Position numbers and translations under genes: made by a program. Of a stretch of 12,460 nt of DNA, positions 7,191-12,168 are shown in pieces; positions within the stretch are counted from its first letter, which is position 1; each line of letters opens with the position of its first letter. This DNA is from Candidatus Gastranaerophilales bacterium (lineage in GTDB: Bacteria > Cyanobacteriota > Vampirovibrionia > Gastranaerophilales > Gastranaerophilaceae): positions 1-12,460 of the forward strand of contig CANQAW010000033.1 of assembly GCA_947589525.1 (NCBI GenBank), given 5' to 3'. The notes below the pieces were generated by a model. That model was not told the origin of the DNA, made no database searches, and worked only from the letters and a program-made list of their open reading frames with translations.

Positions 7191-7199
7191 TGTTAGAAT
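7191..7199 (+). promoter_or_regulatory. Extended -10 promoter of tRNA-Arg
   Basis: TGT-TAGAAT, an extended -10 with the hexamer at 7194-7199, 10 bases before the tRNA 5' end. No -35 hexamer is recognisable at the right distance because that space is taken by the pckA terminator stem. Confidence 0.5.
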
Positions 7200-7209
7200 T
7201 ATTTTAAAT

Positions 7210-7283
7210 GTCCTCGTAGTTCAGATGGATAGAACGTCACCCTCCTAAGGTGGATGTCGGCGGTTCGAATCCGCCCGTGGACA
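7210..7283 (+). tRNA. tRNA-Arg (anticodon CCT)
   Basis: Full cloverleaf of 74 bases. Acceptor 7210-7216 pairs with 7276-7282. D stem GTTC/GAAC. Anticodon stem 7237-7241/7249-7253 with loop CTCCTAA and anticodon CCT at 7244-7246 (reads AGG). T stem GGCGG/CCGCC with loop TTCGAAT. Discriminator A at 7283. The CCA end is not encoded and must be added. The fifth acceptor pair is a T-T mismatch (7214 with 7278), while the other six pairs are Watson-Crick. Six T residues follow directly (7284-7289) and may end transcription after the GC-rich T arm. Confidence 0.96.
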
Positions 7284-7289
7284 TTTTTT

Positions 7290-7381
7290 AACGCGAAGCC
7301 GGTGCGATAACGAGCTTGTGATGAACAAGCGAGTTAAGCACTACGAATCCGCCGTTTCAAATCTTTGATTTGTCAGGCGGA
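7290..7381. repeat. Hairpin repeat element, copy 1
   Basis: Nested inverted repeat. Ends CGAAG (7294-7298) and CTACG (7341-7345). Outer pairs GTGC (7302-7305)/GCAC (7338-7341). Middle pairs TAAC (7308-7311)/GTTA (7333-7336). A symmetrical GA/GA internal loop. Inner stem GCTTGT (7314-7319)/ACAAGC (7325-7330) closing the pentaloop GATGA. A second hairpin follows: TCCGCC (7348-7353)/GGCGGA (7376-7381), enclosing CAAATC-TTT-GATTTG. Same layout as the next copy, which begins four bases later. No coding sense. Could be a REP- or MITE-like element or a structured RNA tail behind the tRNA. Confidence 0.75.
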
Positions 7382-7384
7382 AAA

Positions 7385-7472
7385 AACGCGAAGCTGATGT
7401 TCCCAAGCGAGTTTGCGGGGAGCAAACGAGTTGGAACACTACGACGGCGACGTGGAAATCTCTGATTTCCAC
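7385..7472. repeat. Hairpin repeat element, copy 2 (tandem)
   Basis: Begins with the same AACGCGAAGC as copy 1 and keeps CGAAG (7389-7393) and CTACG (7439-7443) at the ends. Its arms differ in sequence: outer TGTT (7398-7401)/GAACA region (7434-7438) with CC and AA pairs inside, again a GA/GA internal loop, then GTTTGC (7411-7416)/GCAAAC (7422-7427) closing pentaloop GGGGA. The second hairpin is GTGGAAATC (7452-7460), loop TCT, GATTTCCAC (7464-7472), a perfect 9-bp stem equivalent to the CAAATC/GATTTG hairpin of copy 1. Pairing is kept although bases change. Confidence 0.75.
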
Positions 7473-7477
7473 AGGAG

Positions 7478-7508
7478 CAATGCGAACGGTGCAAAAGGTC
7501 TTGCGTTG
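7478..7508. repeat. Additional hairpin after repeat copy 2
   Basis: CAATGCGA (7478-7485) pairs with TTGCGTTG (7501-7508), eight pairs including two G-T. It continues the run of structured sequence behind tRNA-Arg. From here to 7562 I see nothing else except a 10-bp palindrome ATAAGCTTAT (7557-7566) over the stop codon of the next gene. Confidence 0.35.
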
Positions 7509-7562
7509 AAAAGAAATAACCTGTTCAGCTTAATTTAAAACTACAATCGAAAAGCTATAAGC

Positions 7563-8270
7563 TTATATACTTTCATTTACAAGATTTCTCAACAAAACAT
7601 TTCTCTGAGGCAAGTTTAATTCTAAAATTTTTAAAAATAACTTTTGTGTTGCTGTATTCATTGTTATGTTTGAATAATGAGTTGTTGTAGCTATTATTTG
7701 AAATTTAAAACCAAGCTCCTTTATTTTAATCTTAAAATTTGCCAAATCTTCACTATTCCAATTTTTAGGATGTTTATTTTTATTTATTTCACTTGCAATT
7801 TTTTCCGTAAAAATTTTATCATTAATTGAATTATTAATATTTTCAAATAAAGCCTTTAACTGCGGATTTTCTATGTATTCTTTTGAATTTAAAAATGTCT
7901 CAAGCAAATCATTTTTGCACTTTACCCCAAAAGCTTTTAAAGTAAAATTAAACATTTCTTTCAGCAAATTCGAATATGAATTTTTCAACTCTGCCATTAT
8001 AAATTTTACATCCTTTTTATCAATAATTTTTTCTATATCTTTAAACACCAAAGACAGTTTTTGATTGTTTAATACCTTATCTCTTATTTTTAAAGTTTTT
8101 GAAGTAAACTTTTGACTTTGCAGGCTGTAATTATCAAGTGAAAATATAAAATCCGTAACCCCTTTTGCGACAATTAAATCGTTTTCATTTTTATTATAAA
8201 GAATTTTTGAAAATTCTTTTATTATTTCTTCTTTTTCATTAATCTTACAATTGTTTTCTTTATTTTTCAT
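7563..8270 (-). CDS. Unrecognised Lys/Asn-rich, helical protein (235 aa)
   Basis: I do not recognise this protein. It is rich in Lys, Asn, Ile, Leu and Phe, with long stretches that look helical (for example KEEIIKEFSKILYNK, KDIEKIIDKKDVKFIMAELK, NDLLETFLNSKEYIENPQLK, and the C-terminal QKLFLKILELNLPQRNVLLRNLV). No signal peptide, membrane segment, zinc motif or nucleotide-binding motif. Base composition is more AT-rich than the flanking housekeeping genes, and it lies alone between two tRNA genes, next to the hairpin repeats, a setting that favours acquired or lineage-specific genes. Start: ATG at 8270 with AAGGGGG ending four bases upstream, so the start is well supported. It has its own near-consensus promoter. 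A cytoplasmic role is likely; no function can be assigned. Confidence 0.8.
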   Translation of the reverse strand: MKNKENNCKINEKEEIIKEFSKILYNKNENDLIVAKGVTDFIFSLDNYSLQSQKFTSKTLKIRDKVLNNQKLSLVFKDIEKIIDKKDVKFIMAELKNSYSNLLKEMFNFTLKAFGVKCKNDLLETFLNSKEYIENPQLKALFENINNSINDKIFTEKIASEINKNKHPKNWNSEDLANFKIKIKELGFKFQIIATTTHYSNITMNTATQKLFLKILELNLPQRNVLLRNLVNESI

Positions 8271-8288
8271 CTTCCCCCTTTAATACAA

Positions 8289-8317
8289 ATTTTAGCGGGT
8301 TTTATTTATCATGTCAA
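8289..8317 (-). promoter_or_regulatory. Near-consensus sigma-70 promoter of the unrecognised gene
   Basis: On the minus strand: -35 TTGACA (8317-8312, six of six), spacer of exactly 17 bases, -10 TAAAAT (8294-8289, five of six). Predicted start of transcription near 8282, leaving only about a dozen bases of leader before the ATG at 8270. Among the best promoters in the window. Confidence 0.75.
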
Positions 8318-8377
8318 GTGTAGATTTATTAATTATAAAAAAGTAAATTAATAATTGTTATTTTTTTAACTGAATTC

Positions 8378-8406
8378 TTGTTTTTTAATTTAGTTTGTAT
8401 TATATT
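8378..8406 (+). promoter_or_regulatory. Promoter of tRNA-Lys
   Basis: -35 TTGTTT (8378-8383), 17-base spacer, -10 TATATT (8401-8406), predicted start near 8413, seven bases before the tRNA 5' end. The region is AT-rich, so the match is only moderately specific, but the position is right. Confidence 0.5.
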
Positions 8407-8419
8407 ATTTCTAGAATTT

Positions 8420-8492
8420 GGGTTTGTAGCTCAGCTGGTAGAGCAGGAGACTCTTAATCTCTTGGTCGTGGGTTCGAATCCCACCGGACCCA
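8420..8492 (+). tRNA. tRNA-Lys (anticodon CTT)
   Basis: Complete cloverleaf of 73 bases. Acceptor 8420-8426/8485-8491 with two G-T pairs. D stem GCTC/GAGC. Anticodon stem 8446-8450/8458-8462 with loop CTCTTAA and anticodon CTT at 8453-8455 (reads AAG). T stem GTGGG/CCCAC with loop TTCGAAT. Discriminator A at 8492. CCA is not encoded. As with tRNA-Arg, six T residues follow at once (8493-8498). Confidence 0.97.
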
Positions 8493-8530
8493 TTTTTTGA
8501 GCCTTGAGCTATTGCAACATAGCGTGTTTT

Positions 8531-8938
8531 ATGAAAAAGAAAATTATAACTTTTTTAAATTCAGTTTTTGATTTTATTTTCGGATTTTTAATTTTGCTTA
8601 TATTTTATTTTATAAGTTTTTATCTGCTAAGACTTTTAAAAATTAATTTTCCTCCCGCCGTTATCGGACTTGTATTATTCTCTTTGGCGCTTATTTTAGG
8701 AATTGTTAAAGAAAAGCGGATTAAATCCGCCTGTAATTTCTTAATTAACAACATGGCGATGTTTCTTGTCCCTTTTATAGTCGGCTTAATTTCTTATAAA
8801 GCAATTTTAGAAAAAAATTTTCTTATAATATTTTTGGCTGTTTTTCTTGTTACAACATTTGTGATAGTTACCGTCGGACTTTTTGTCGAAAACGGGCTGA
8901 AATATTTAAGATTATACAGAATAAGGAAATTAAAATGA
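8531..8938 (+). CDS. lrgA: CidA/LrgA family holin-like membrane protein
   Basis: Small membrane protein of the CidA/LrgA family; family members act with LrgB in control of murein hydrolase activity, programmed lysis, or pyruvate/glycolate-type transport. With start 8531 it has 135 residues and four membrane segments at about 15-34, 42-59, 72-89 and 96-119. Family marks are FPPAVIGLVL (40-49), matching the PGSVIGM block, and NFLINNMAMFLVPFIVG (69-85), matching the FLLRNMALFFVP-VG block. A TTG in the same frame at 8504 gives 144 residues, but it starts 12 bases after the tRNA and has no ribosome binding site. Neither does 8531, so translation may be weak. The stop overlaps the lrgB start by four bases (ATGA), a coupled pair. 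No separate promoter is visible between tRNA-Lys and this gene. Confidence 0.88.
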   Translation: MKKKIITFLNSVFDFIFGFLILLIFYFISFYLLRLLKINFPPAVIGLVLFSLALILGIVKEKRIKSACNFLINNMAMFLVPFIVGLISYKAILEKNFLIIFLAVFLVTTFVIVTVGLFVENGLKYLRLYRIRKLK

Positions 8939-9615
8939 TTAATCCTTTTGGTTTTATAGCTTCACTGGTTTATTTTAAACTGGCGCAAAAATATAAAAAT
9001 ATACCGTTTTTAAAGCTGTTTCCTCCGATTGTTGTTTCAGGGCTTTGTCTTATTTTAACTTTGGAAATTTTCAAAATCGATATTAATTTATATAATGCTT
9101 CGGCAAAATATCTGACTTTGTTTTTAATTCCCGCTACAATTGCGCTCGGCTATCCTATTTATAAAAATATCAATCTTTTAAAAAAGAACAAAAGAATAAT
9201 TTATCTTGCATTTGTTATTGCAACCTTTGTTTCAATTGCCGCAACTTATGCGTTCGCCGTATTATGCAAAACTCAATTGAATATAACAGAATCGCTCATG
9301 CCTAAATCGGTCACAGCACCCGTTGCAATAGAAATTTCAAAAAGCATAGGAGCAATCCCCGAGCTGACTGCCTGCGTTGTTGTTTTGACAGGGGTTTTCG
9401 GAGCTATGTTCGGTCATAAAATTTTAAAATTAATAAAAGTCAAAAATGATACGGCAATAGGTCTTGCAATCGGTTGCGCAAGCCACATAATCGGAACATC
9501 CAAATGCGTTGAACTTAAAAAAGAAAAACAAATTGTTTTTTCTTCTCTGGCTCTTGTAATCGTAGGAATTTTGAGCGCCTTTTTAATTCCCCTGTTTTTA
9601 AAAATAGTTCTATGA
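8935..9615 (+). CDS. lrgB: LrgB family membrane protein
   Basis: Partner of LrgA/CidA, an inner-membrane protein of 226 residues, the normal length. Family motifs: IPATIALGYPIYKN (65-78), MPKSVTAPVAIEIS (122-135), ALTA-like IPELTACVVVLTG (141-153), GLAIGCASHIIGTSK (176-190), and FSSLALVIVGILSAFLIP (202-219). Six or so hydrophobic segments alternate with these. In plants the homologue PLGG1 carries glycolate/glycerate and in some bacteria CidAB/LrgAB have been linked to pyruvate uptake, so transport is as plausible here as lysis control. Start ATG at 8935 with AAGGA (8923-8927), translationally coupled to lrgA. The last codons overlap the stop of the convergent gene by six bases (9610-9615). 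Confidence 0.94.
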   Translation: MINPFGFIASLVYFKLAQKYKNIPFLKLFPPIVVSGLCLILTLEIFKIDINLYNASAKYLTLFLIPATIALGYPIYKNINLLKKNKRIIYLAFVIATFVSIAATYAFAVLCKTQLNITESLMPKSVTAPVAIEISKSIGAIPELTACVVVLTGVFGAMFGHKILKLIKVKNDTAIGLAIGCASHIIGTSKCVELKKEKQIVFSSLALVIVGILSAFLIPLFLKIVL

Positions 9616-10557
9616 TTTTTTTAATAATTTAGTTTTTTCAAGAACTTCTAAAAGCGAATTATAAATACATTCAACCGTATTTTCCTTTGGCAAAATCGTA
9701 TGAGGATAGATTTTTTCACTCGGTGCCCAATCGTTTTTATTTTCTGAAGCATAAAATAAACACACAACAGGAACATCATTTGCATAGCCAAAGTGCATAG
9801 TTCCGGTATCCACGCTGATTAACCCTTCGCAATTTCGCAAAATTTGAGCCATTTCATAAATTGTTGTTTTATCAATCAAATCTATAAATTGAGAATTTGC
9901 CTCTTTTAATTGAAAAGCAAAATTCTGTGCTTCTTGTCCCTTACCCAGAAAAATAACTTCATATTCATTTTCTTTAAGCTTTTTAATTAATTCAAACGCA
10001 GTTTCAAAAGGCATATTCTTCCGGATATTACTTGAAATCGGGCACAGCGCAATGTATTTTTTATTGTTTTTAAAAATATCTTTAAATTTCTCATCTATCT
10101 TATAATCAGCGTAATATTTAATCGGCAGATCGATAATTTCCTCGTTTGTTATCTTTTTTAAAAGCCGGCTGATTTTCTGATGAATAGTCCCTTCAAGAGG
10201 TATATTAAAATTCCCTGTGATGATTTTTTCAGGATGCAGTAAAAATGCGATAATATCCGCACGCTCTTTTTTATAAGTTTTAAATATACATTTGATATTT
10301 TTGTAAGGAAACTGCCTTACAAATTTTAACATTCCGAGTATTCCTTTGTGCTGTGCATCTTTGTCAAATATTATTGTTTCATCTACATCTTTTTGATACT
10401 TTGCAGCTTCATAATAAGGTTTATTTACAATATATACGGTCTTGGATTTCGGATAAAGTCTTTTTATATTTTGGAAAAGAGAATTTACAACAAGATTATC
10501 TCCAAAACGCTGCATGGATATTACGACAAATATTTCCTGTTTATTATCATTTTTCAT
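9610..10557 (-). CDS. Glycosyltransferase family 9 (heptosyltransferase-like)
   Basis: GT-B fold enzyme of the LPS heptosyltransferase family (GT9), which transfers a sugar from an ADP-activated donor to lipopolysaccharide or another envelope glycan at the inner face of the cytoplasmic membrane. 315 residues. N-terminal half: FGDNLVVNSLFQNIKRLYP (18-36), the GD-x-V-x-x-x-P/S-x-x-x-x-L-K block. C-terminal half: nucleotide-side motifs YIALCPISSN (168-177) and GLISVDTGTMHFGYAND (245-261) followed by VPVVCLF, the family's D-T-G-x-x-H signature. The exact acceptor and sugar cannot be told, and no other LPS gene is adjacent. Start ATG 10557 with AAGGCGGG upstream; a second ATG three codons in is possible. 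It follows map by 20 bp, so they form an operon. Tail-to-tail overlap with lrgB, no terminator seen. Confidence 0.88.
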   Translation of the reverse strand: MKNDNKQEIFVVISMQRFGDNLVVNSLFQNIKRLYPKSKTVYIVNKPYYEAAKYQKDVDETIIFDKDAQHKGILGMLKFVRQFPYKNIKCIFKTYKKERADIIAFLLHPEKIITGNFNIPLEGTIHQKISRLLKKITNEEIIDLPIKYYADYKIDEKFKDIFKNNKKYIALCPISSNIRKNMPFETAFELIKKLKENEYEVIFLGKGQEAQNFAFQLKEANSQFIDLIDKTTIYEMAQILRNCEGLISVDTGTMHFGYANDVPVVCLFYASENKNDWAPSEKIYPHTILPKENTVECIYNSLLEVLEKTKLLKKS

Positions 10558-10577
10558 TTTAAGCCCGCCTTGTAAAT

Positions 10578-11324
10578 TTATAATAAAACAGTTGTAATCA
10601 AAGGTCCTTCTTCCGTTGCGATAACCGTATGCTCAAAGTGCGCCGAAGGTTTTTTATCATCCGTTATAACCGTCCAATCGTCAGCCAGCGTATGAACTTC
10701 ATCGCATCCCAGATTTAACATCGGCTCAATTGCTATAGCGCAATTTTGCTTAATTACGGTTGTACAGTTAGTTCTGTAATTAAACAAAAACGGCTCTTCA
10801 TGCATTTCATGCCCTACGCCGTGACCGCCGTATTGCCTTACAATTCCGTATCCGCCCTCAACAGCAACATCTTCAATTGCTCCCGAAACATTTTCAAGCA
10901 GAGTATCGGGTATCATTTTTTCAATTCCTTTAAATAGCGCACGCTCAGTTGTTTCTAAAAGTTTTTGAACTTCAGGTGATATTTTTCCGACAGGATAAGT
11001 CCAAGCCCCGTCTCCGACAAGCCCTCTAAATGTTGCCCCGACATCAATTGAAACAATATCTCCCTCTTTTAAAACAGTTTTGTCCGAAGGTATTCCGTGA
11101 ACGACTTGCTCGTTAACGGAAGTGCAAATTGAAGCGGGAAAACCGTTATAACCTAAAAATGTCGGTATTGCCTTATTTTTTCTTATGATATCATAAGCGA
11201 TTTTATCCAGTTCTAATGTTGTTATCCCCGGTTCTATTACTTTTTTCATTTCGCTATGCACAAGAGCTACAATATTTCCCGCCATTTTCATTAATTTTAT
11301 TTCTTCTCTTGATTTTTTGTGCAT
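10578..11324 (-). CDS. map: Methionine aminopeptidase type I
   Basis: Removes the N-terminal methionine from new proteins in the cytoplasm; dinuclear metal enzyme of the pita-bread fold. 248 residues, slightly shorter than the 264 of the E. coli enzyme, typical of type Ia without the zinc-finger or linker extension. All five metal ligands are visible: Asp94 (SIDVG), Asp105 (VGDGAW), His168 (GGHGVGHE), Glu200 (IEPM) and Glu231 (HFEHT). Catalytic His76 (VVHGIP) and His175 (MHEEP) are also kept. The usual Thr after Asp105 is Gly. ATG 11324 has GAGGT seven bases upstream. It is first in the map-GT9 operon, with a strong promoter at 11352-11380. In many bacteria map is linked to secY/adk/infA; here it is not. 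Confidence 0.97.
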   Translation of the reverse strand: MHKKSREEIKLMKMAGNIVALVHSEMKKVIEPGITTLELDKIAYDIIRKNKAIPTFLGYNGFPASICTSVNEQVVHGIPSDKTVLKEGDIVSIDVGATFRGLVGDGAWTYPVGKISPEVQKLLETTERALFKGIEKMIPDTLLENVSGAIEDVAVEGGYGIVRQYGGHGVGHEMHEEPFLFNYRTNCTTVIKQNCAIAIEPMLNLGCDEVHTLADDWTVITDDKKPSAHFEHTVIATEEGPLITTVLL

Positions 11325-11351
11325 AACTATACCTCATTTTTCTGCAAATAA

Positions 11352-11380
11352 ATTATATATTGTTAAATATTATTTTTCAA
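11352..11380 (-). promoter_or_regulatory. Promoter of the map-GT9 operon
   Basis: Minus strand: -35 TTGAAA (11380-11375, five of six), 17-base spacer, -10 TATAAT (11357-11352, six of six). Predicted start near 11345, about 20 bases before the map ATG. Confidence 0.75.
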
Positions 11381-11437
11381 ACCTGTATCAAAATTCTTAA
11401 ATTATTAAAATTTATTAAAGCAAACTAAAAAAACTTC

Positions 11438-11465
11438 TTGCATTTATTTTTTTAAGTACTACTAT
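11438..11465 (+). promoter_or_regulatory. Weak possible upstream rRNA promoter
   Basis: TTGCAT (11438-11443), 16-base spacer, TACTAT (11460-11465). Tandem promoters before rRNA operons are common, but both hexamers are only four-of-six matches. Apart from this I see no gene or clear site from 11381 to 11532. Confidence 0.2.
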
Positions 11466-11532
11466 TATTATTGCGACCTAACCAAGTCGATTGAACATTA
11501 AAAAAAGAGCAAAATTCATTCAAATAAATTAC

Positions 11533-11560
11533 TTGACAGCCTCTTTTGATGTGTTAAATT
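11533..11560 (+). promoter_or_regulatory. Strong rRNA operon promoter
   Basis: -35 TTGACA (11533-11538, six of six), 16-base spacer, -10 TAAATT (11555-11560) preceded by TG at 11552-11553, which makes it an extended -10. The A/T-rich stretch at about 11498-11532 would act as an UP element. Predicted transcription start near 11567, about 600 bases before mature 16S. Confidence 0.65.
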
Positions 11561-11567
11561 TAAAAAT

Positions 11568-11601
11568 ACGAGTCTTGGCTCGTTGCAATTTCCCAAATTG
11601 C
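11568..11601 (+). other. Two adjacent hairpins at the start of the rRNA leader
   Basis: ACGAG (11568-11572)/CTCGT (11579-11583) with loop TCTTGG, then GCAATTT (11585-11591)/AAATTGC (11595-11601) with loop CCC. No T-run follows directly, so a terminator is not supported. They begin essentially at the predicted transcript 5' end, where they could protect the RNA or host an antitermination factor. Confidence 0.45.
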
Positions 11602-11792
11602 TAAAGCGGATTTTTTCTGCGGTTTTTAAAATAGATGGCATTTTAAAGCCTATATTTATAAACAGGTTTATTTAATTTGCACCTTGAAAACAAAATATCA
11701 TATCTGTCAATTACTAAAATTAGACAAGATAGAGTATCAAATAAGATATTTAATATATCCGACCAAAGATACAAAATCTTCAATCAATCTAA

Positions 11793-11852
11793 ATTAAATA
11801 ATAAATAACCATTATTTAATCTAATCTTTGATTACTAACCAATTAATAATTG
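11793..11852. repeat. AT-rich palindromes in the rRNA leader
   Basis: ATTAAATAAT (11793-11802) and ATTATTTAAT (11811-11820) pair perfectly over 10 bp around an 8-base loop. A second perfect palindrome CAATTA-A-TAATTG covers 11840-11852. Pure A/T arms make chance more likely than elsewhere. Confidence 0.35.
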
Positions 11853-11899
11853 ATACCTAAATACAAACGACAAATACCTGTTGATTTTTTACGAAAGAG

Positions 11900-11993
11900 A
11901 ATTTTTTCGTGCAAAAATTGATACGAAGTCGGTGCGAAAAACAAAATGTTGAATTTTGTTTGTAGCACTACGTAGTTTTTTGCCGAAAAAATT
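11900..11993. repeat. Hairpin repeat element, copy 3, with flanking inverted repeat
   Basis: Same ends as the copies behind tRNA-Arg: CGAAG-TC-GGTGC (11924-11935) and GCACTACG (11965-11972). Outer pair GTGC/GCAC as in copy 1. The inner stem is entirely different, AAACAAAAT (11939-11947)/ATTTTGTTT (11953-11961), but closes the matching pentaloop GTTGA (11948-11952). The element is framed by AATTTTTTCG (11900-11909) and CGAAAAAATT (11984-11993), a perfect 10-bp inverted repeat, so the whole block can fold into one long stem inside the rRNA leader. The GA/GA internal loop of copies 1 and 2 is missing here. Confidence 0.6.
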
Positions 11994-11997
11994 AATT

Positions 11998-12071
11998 GAG
12001 TCTTTAGGATGTGAGCTCGTGACGGCAGACCGACAAGGTCCGGCGAACAGAGCGACACTGAACTAAAACTC
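11998..12071. other. GC-rich folded block in the rRNA leader
   Basis: Outer arms GAGTCTTTAG (11998-12007) and CTAAAACTC (12063-12071) pair with one bulge. The centre has GACC (12028-12031)/GGTC (12037-12040) around GACAA, and flanking GTGAGCTC and GAGCGACAC segments that pair imperfectly. It is strikingly GC-rich compared with the AT-rich leader around it, so it looks like a discrete structured RNA or an inserted repeat. Confidence 0.45.
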
Positions 12072-12092
12072 ATTCAACAACTGGACAGTGCG

Positions 12093-12114
12093 TCAAGTTT
12101 AGAAATAAACTTGA
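12093..12114 (+). other. Hairpin with GAAA tetraloop before 16S
   Basis: TCAAGTTTA (12093-12101), GAAA (12102-12105), TAAACTTGA (12106-12114): a perfect 9-bp stem closed by a GNRA tetraloop, a stable RNA fold. It lies about 50-70 bases before 16S. Confidence 0.65.
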
Positions 12115-12131
12115 TTAATTACGAGTCAAAT

Positions 12132-12168
12132 CACTCTTTCATAGAGTGTCAGACATATATTTCTGACA
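12132..12168 (+). other. Two overlapping hairpins at the 16S 5' boundary
   Basis: CACTCT (12132-12137)/AGAGTG (12143-12148) with loop TTCAT, and TGTCAGA (12147-12153)/TCTGACA (12162-12168) with an 8-base loop. They share the two bases TG, so not all pairs can form at once. They are probably part of pre-16S processing. Confidence 0.5.

Larger units (their letters stand above)
11567..12165 (+). other. Long 5' leader of the 16S rRNA operon
   Basis: About 600 bases from the predicted rRNA promoter to 16S, with no convincing gene. It holds paired elements listed separately: two hairpins at the front, an AT-rich middle with palindromes, hairpin repeat copy 3, a GC-rich folded block, and three hairpins just before 16S. 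Part of it should form the 5' strand of the 16S processing stem (RNase III), whose other half lies outside the window. I found no clear boxA antitermination site; GTCTTTAG at 12000-12007 is only boxA-like. A second promoter within the leader cannot be excluded. Confidence 0.55.

Noticed and set aside
6889..7207. Open frames overlapping the 3' end of pckA on both strands
   Set aside because: They sit inside pckA and across its terminator, with no ribosome binding site or motif.
7290..7472. CRISPR array behind tRNA-Arg
   Set aside because: Only two units, the unit is itself a variable hairpin and not a constant repeat with unique spacers, and no cas gene is near.
7210..8492. Integrated element between tRNA-Arg and tRNA-Lys with att repeats
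   Set aside because: The shared part of the two tRNA 3' ends is just the universal T-loop GGTTCGAATCC; no longer duplication and no integrase is present.
8504..8530. TTG start for lrgA giving nine more residues
   Set aside because: It begins 12 bases after the tRNA with no ribosome binding site, and the extra residues do not resemble the family N-terminus; the ATG at 8531 gives a normal length.
11843..12073. Open frame of 76 codons on the minus strand in the rRNA leader
   Set aside because: It runs through the inverted repeats of the leader, has no ribosome binding site worth the name and reads against rRNA transcription; it is a by-product of the structured sequence.
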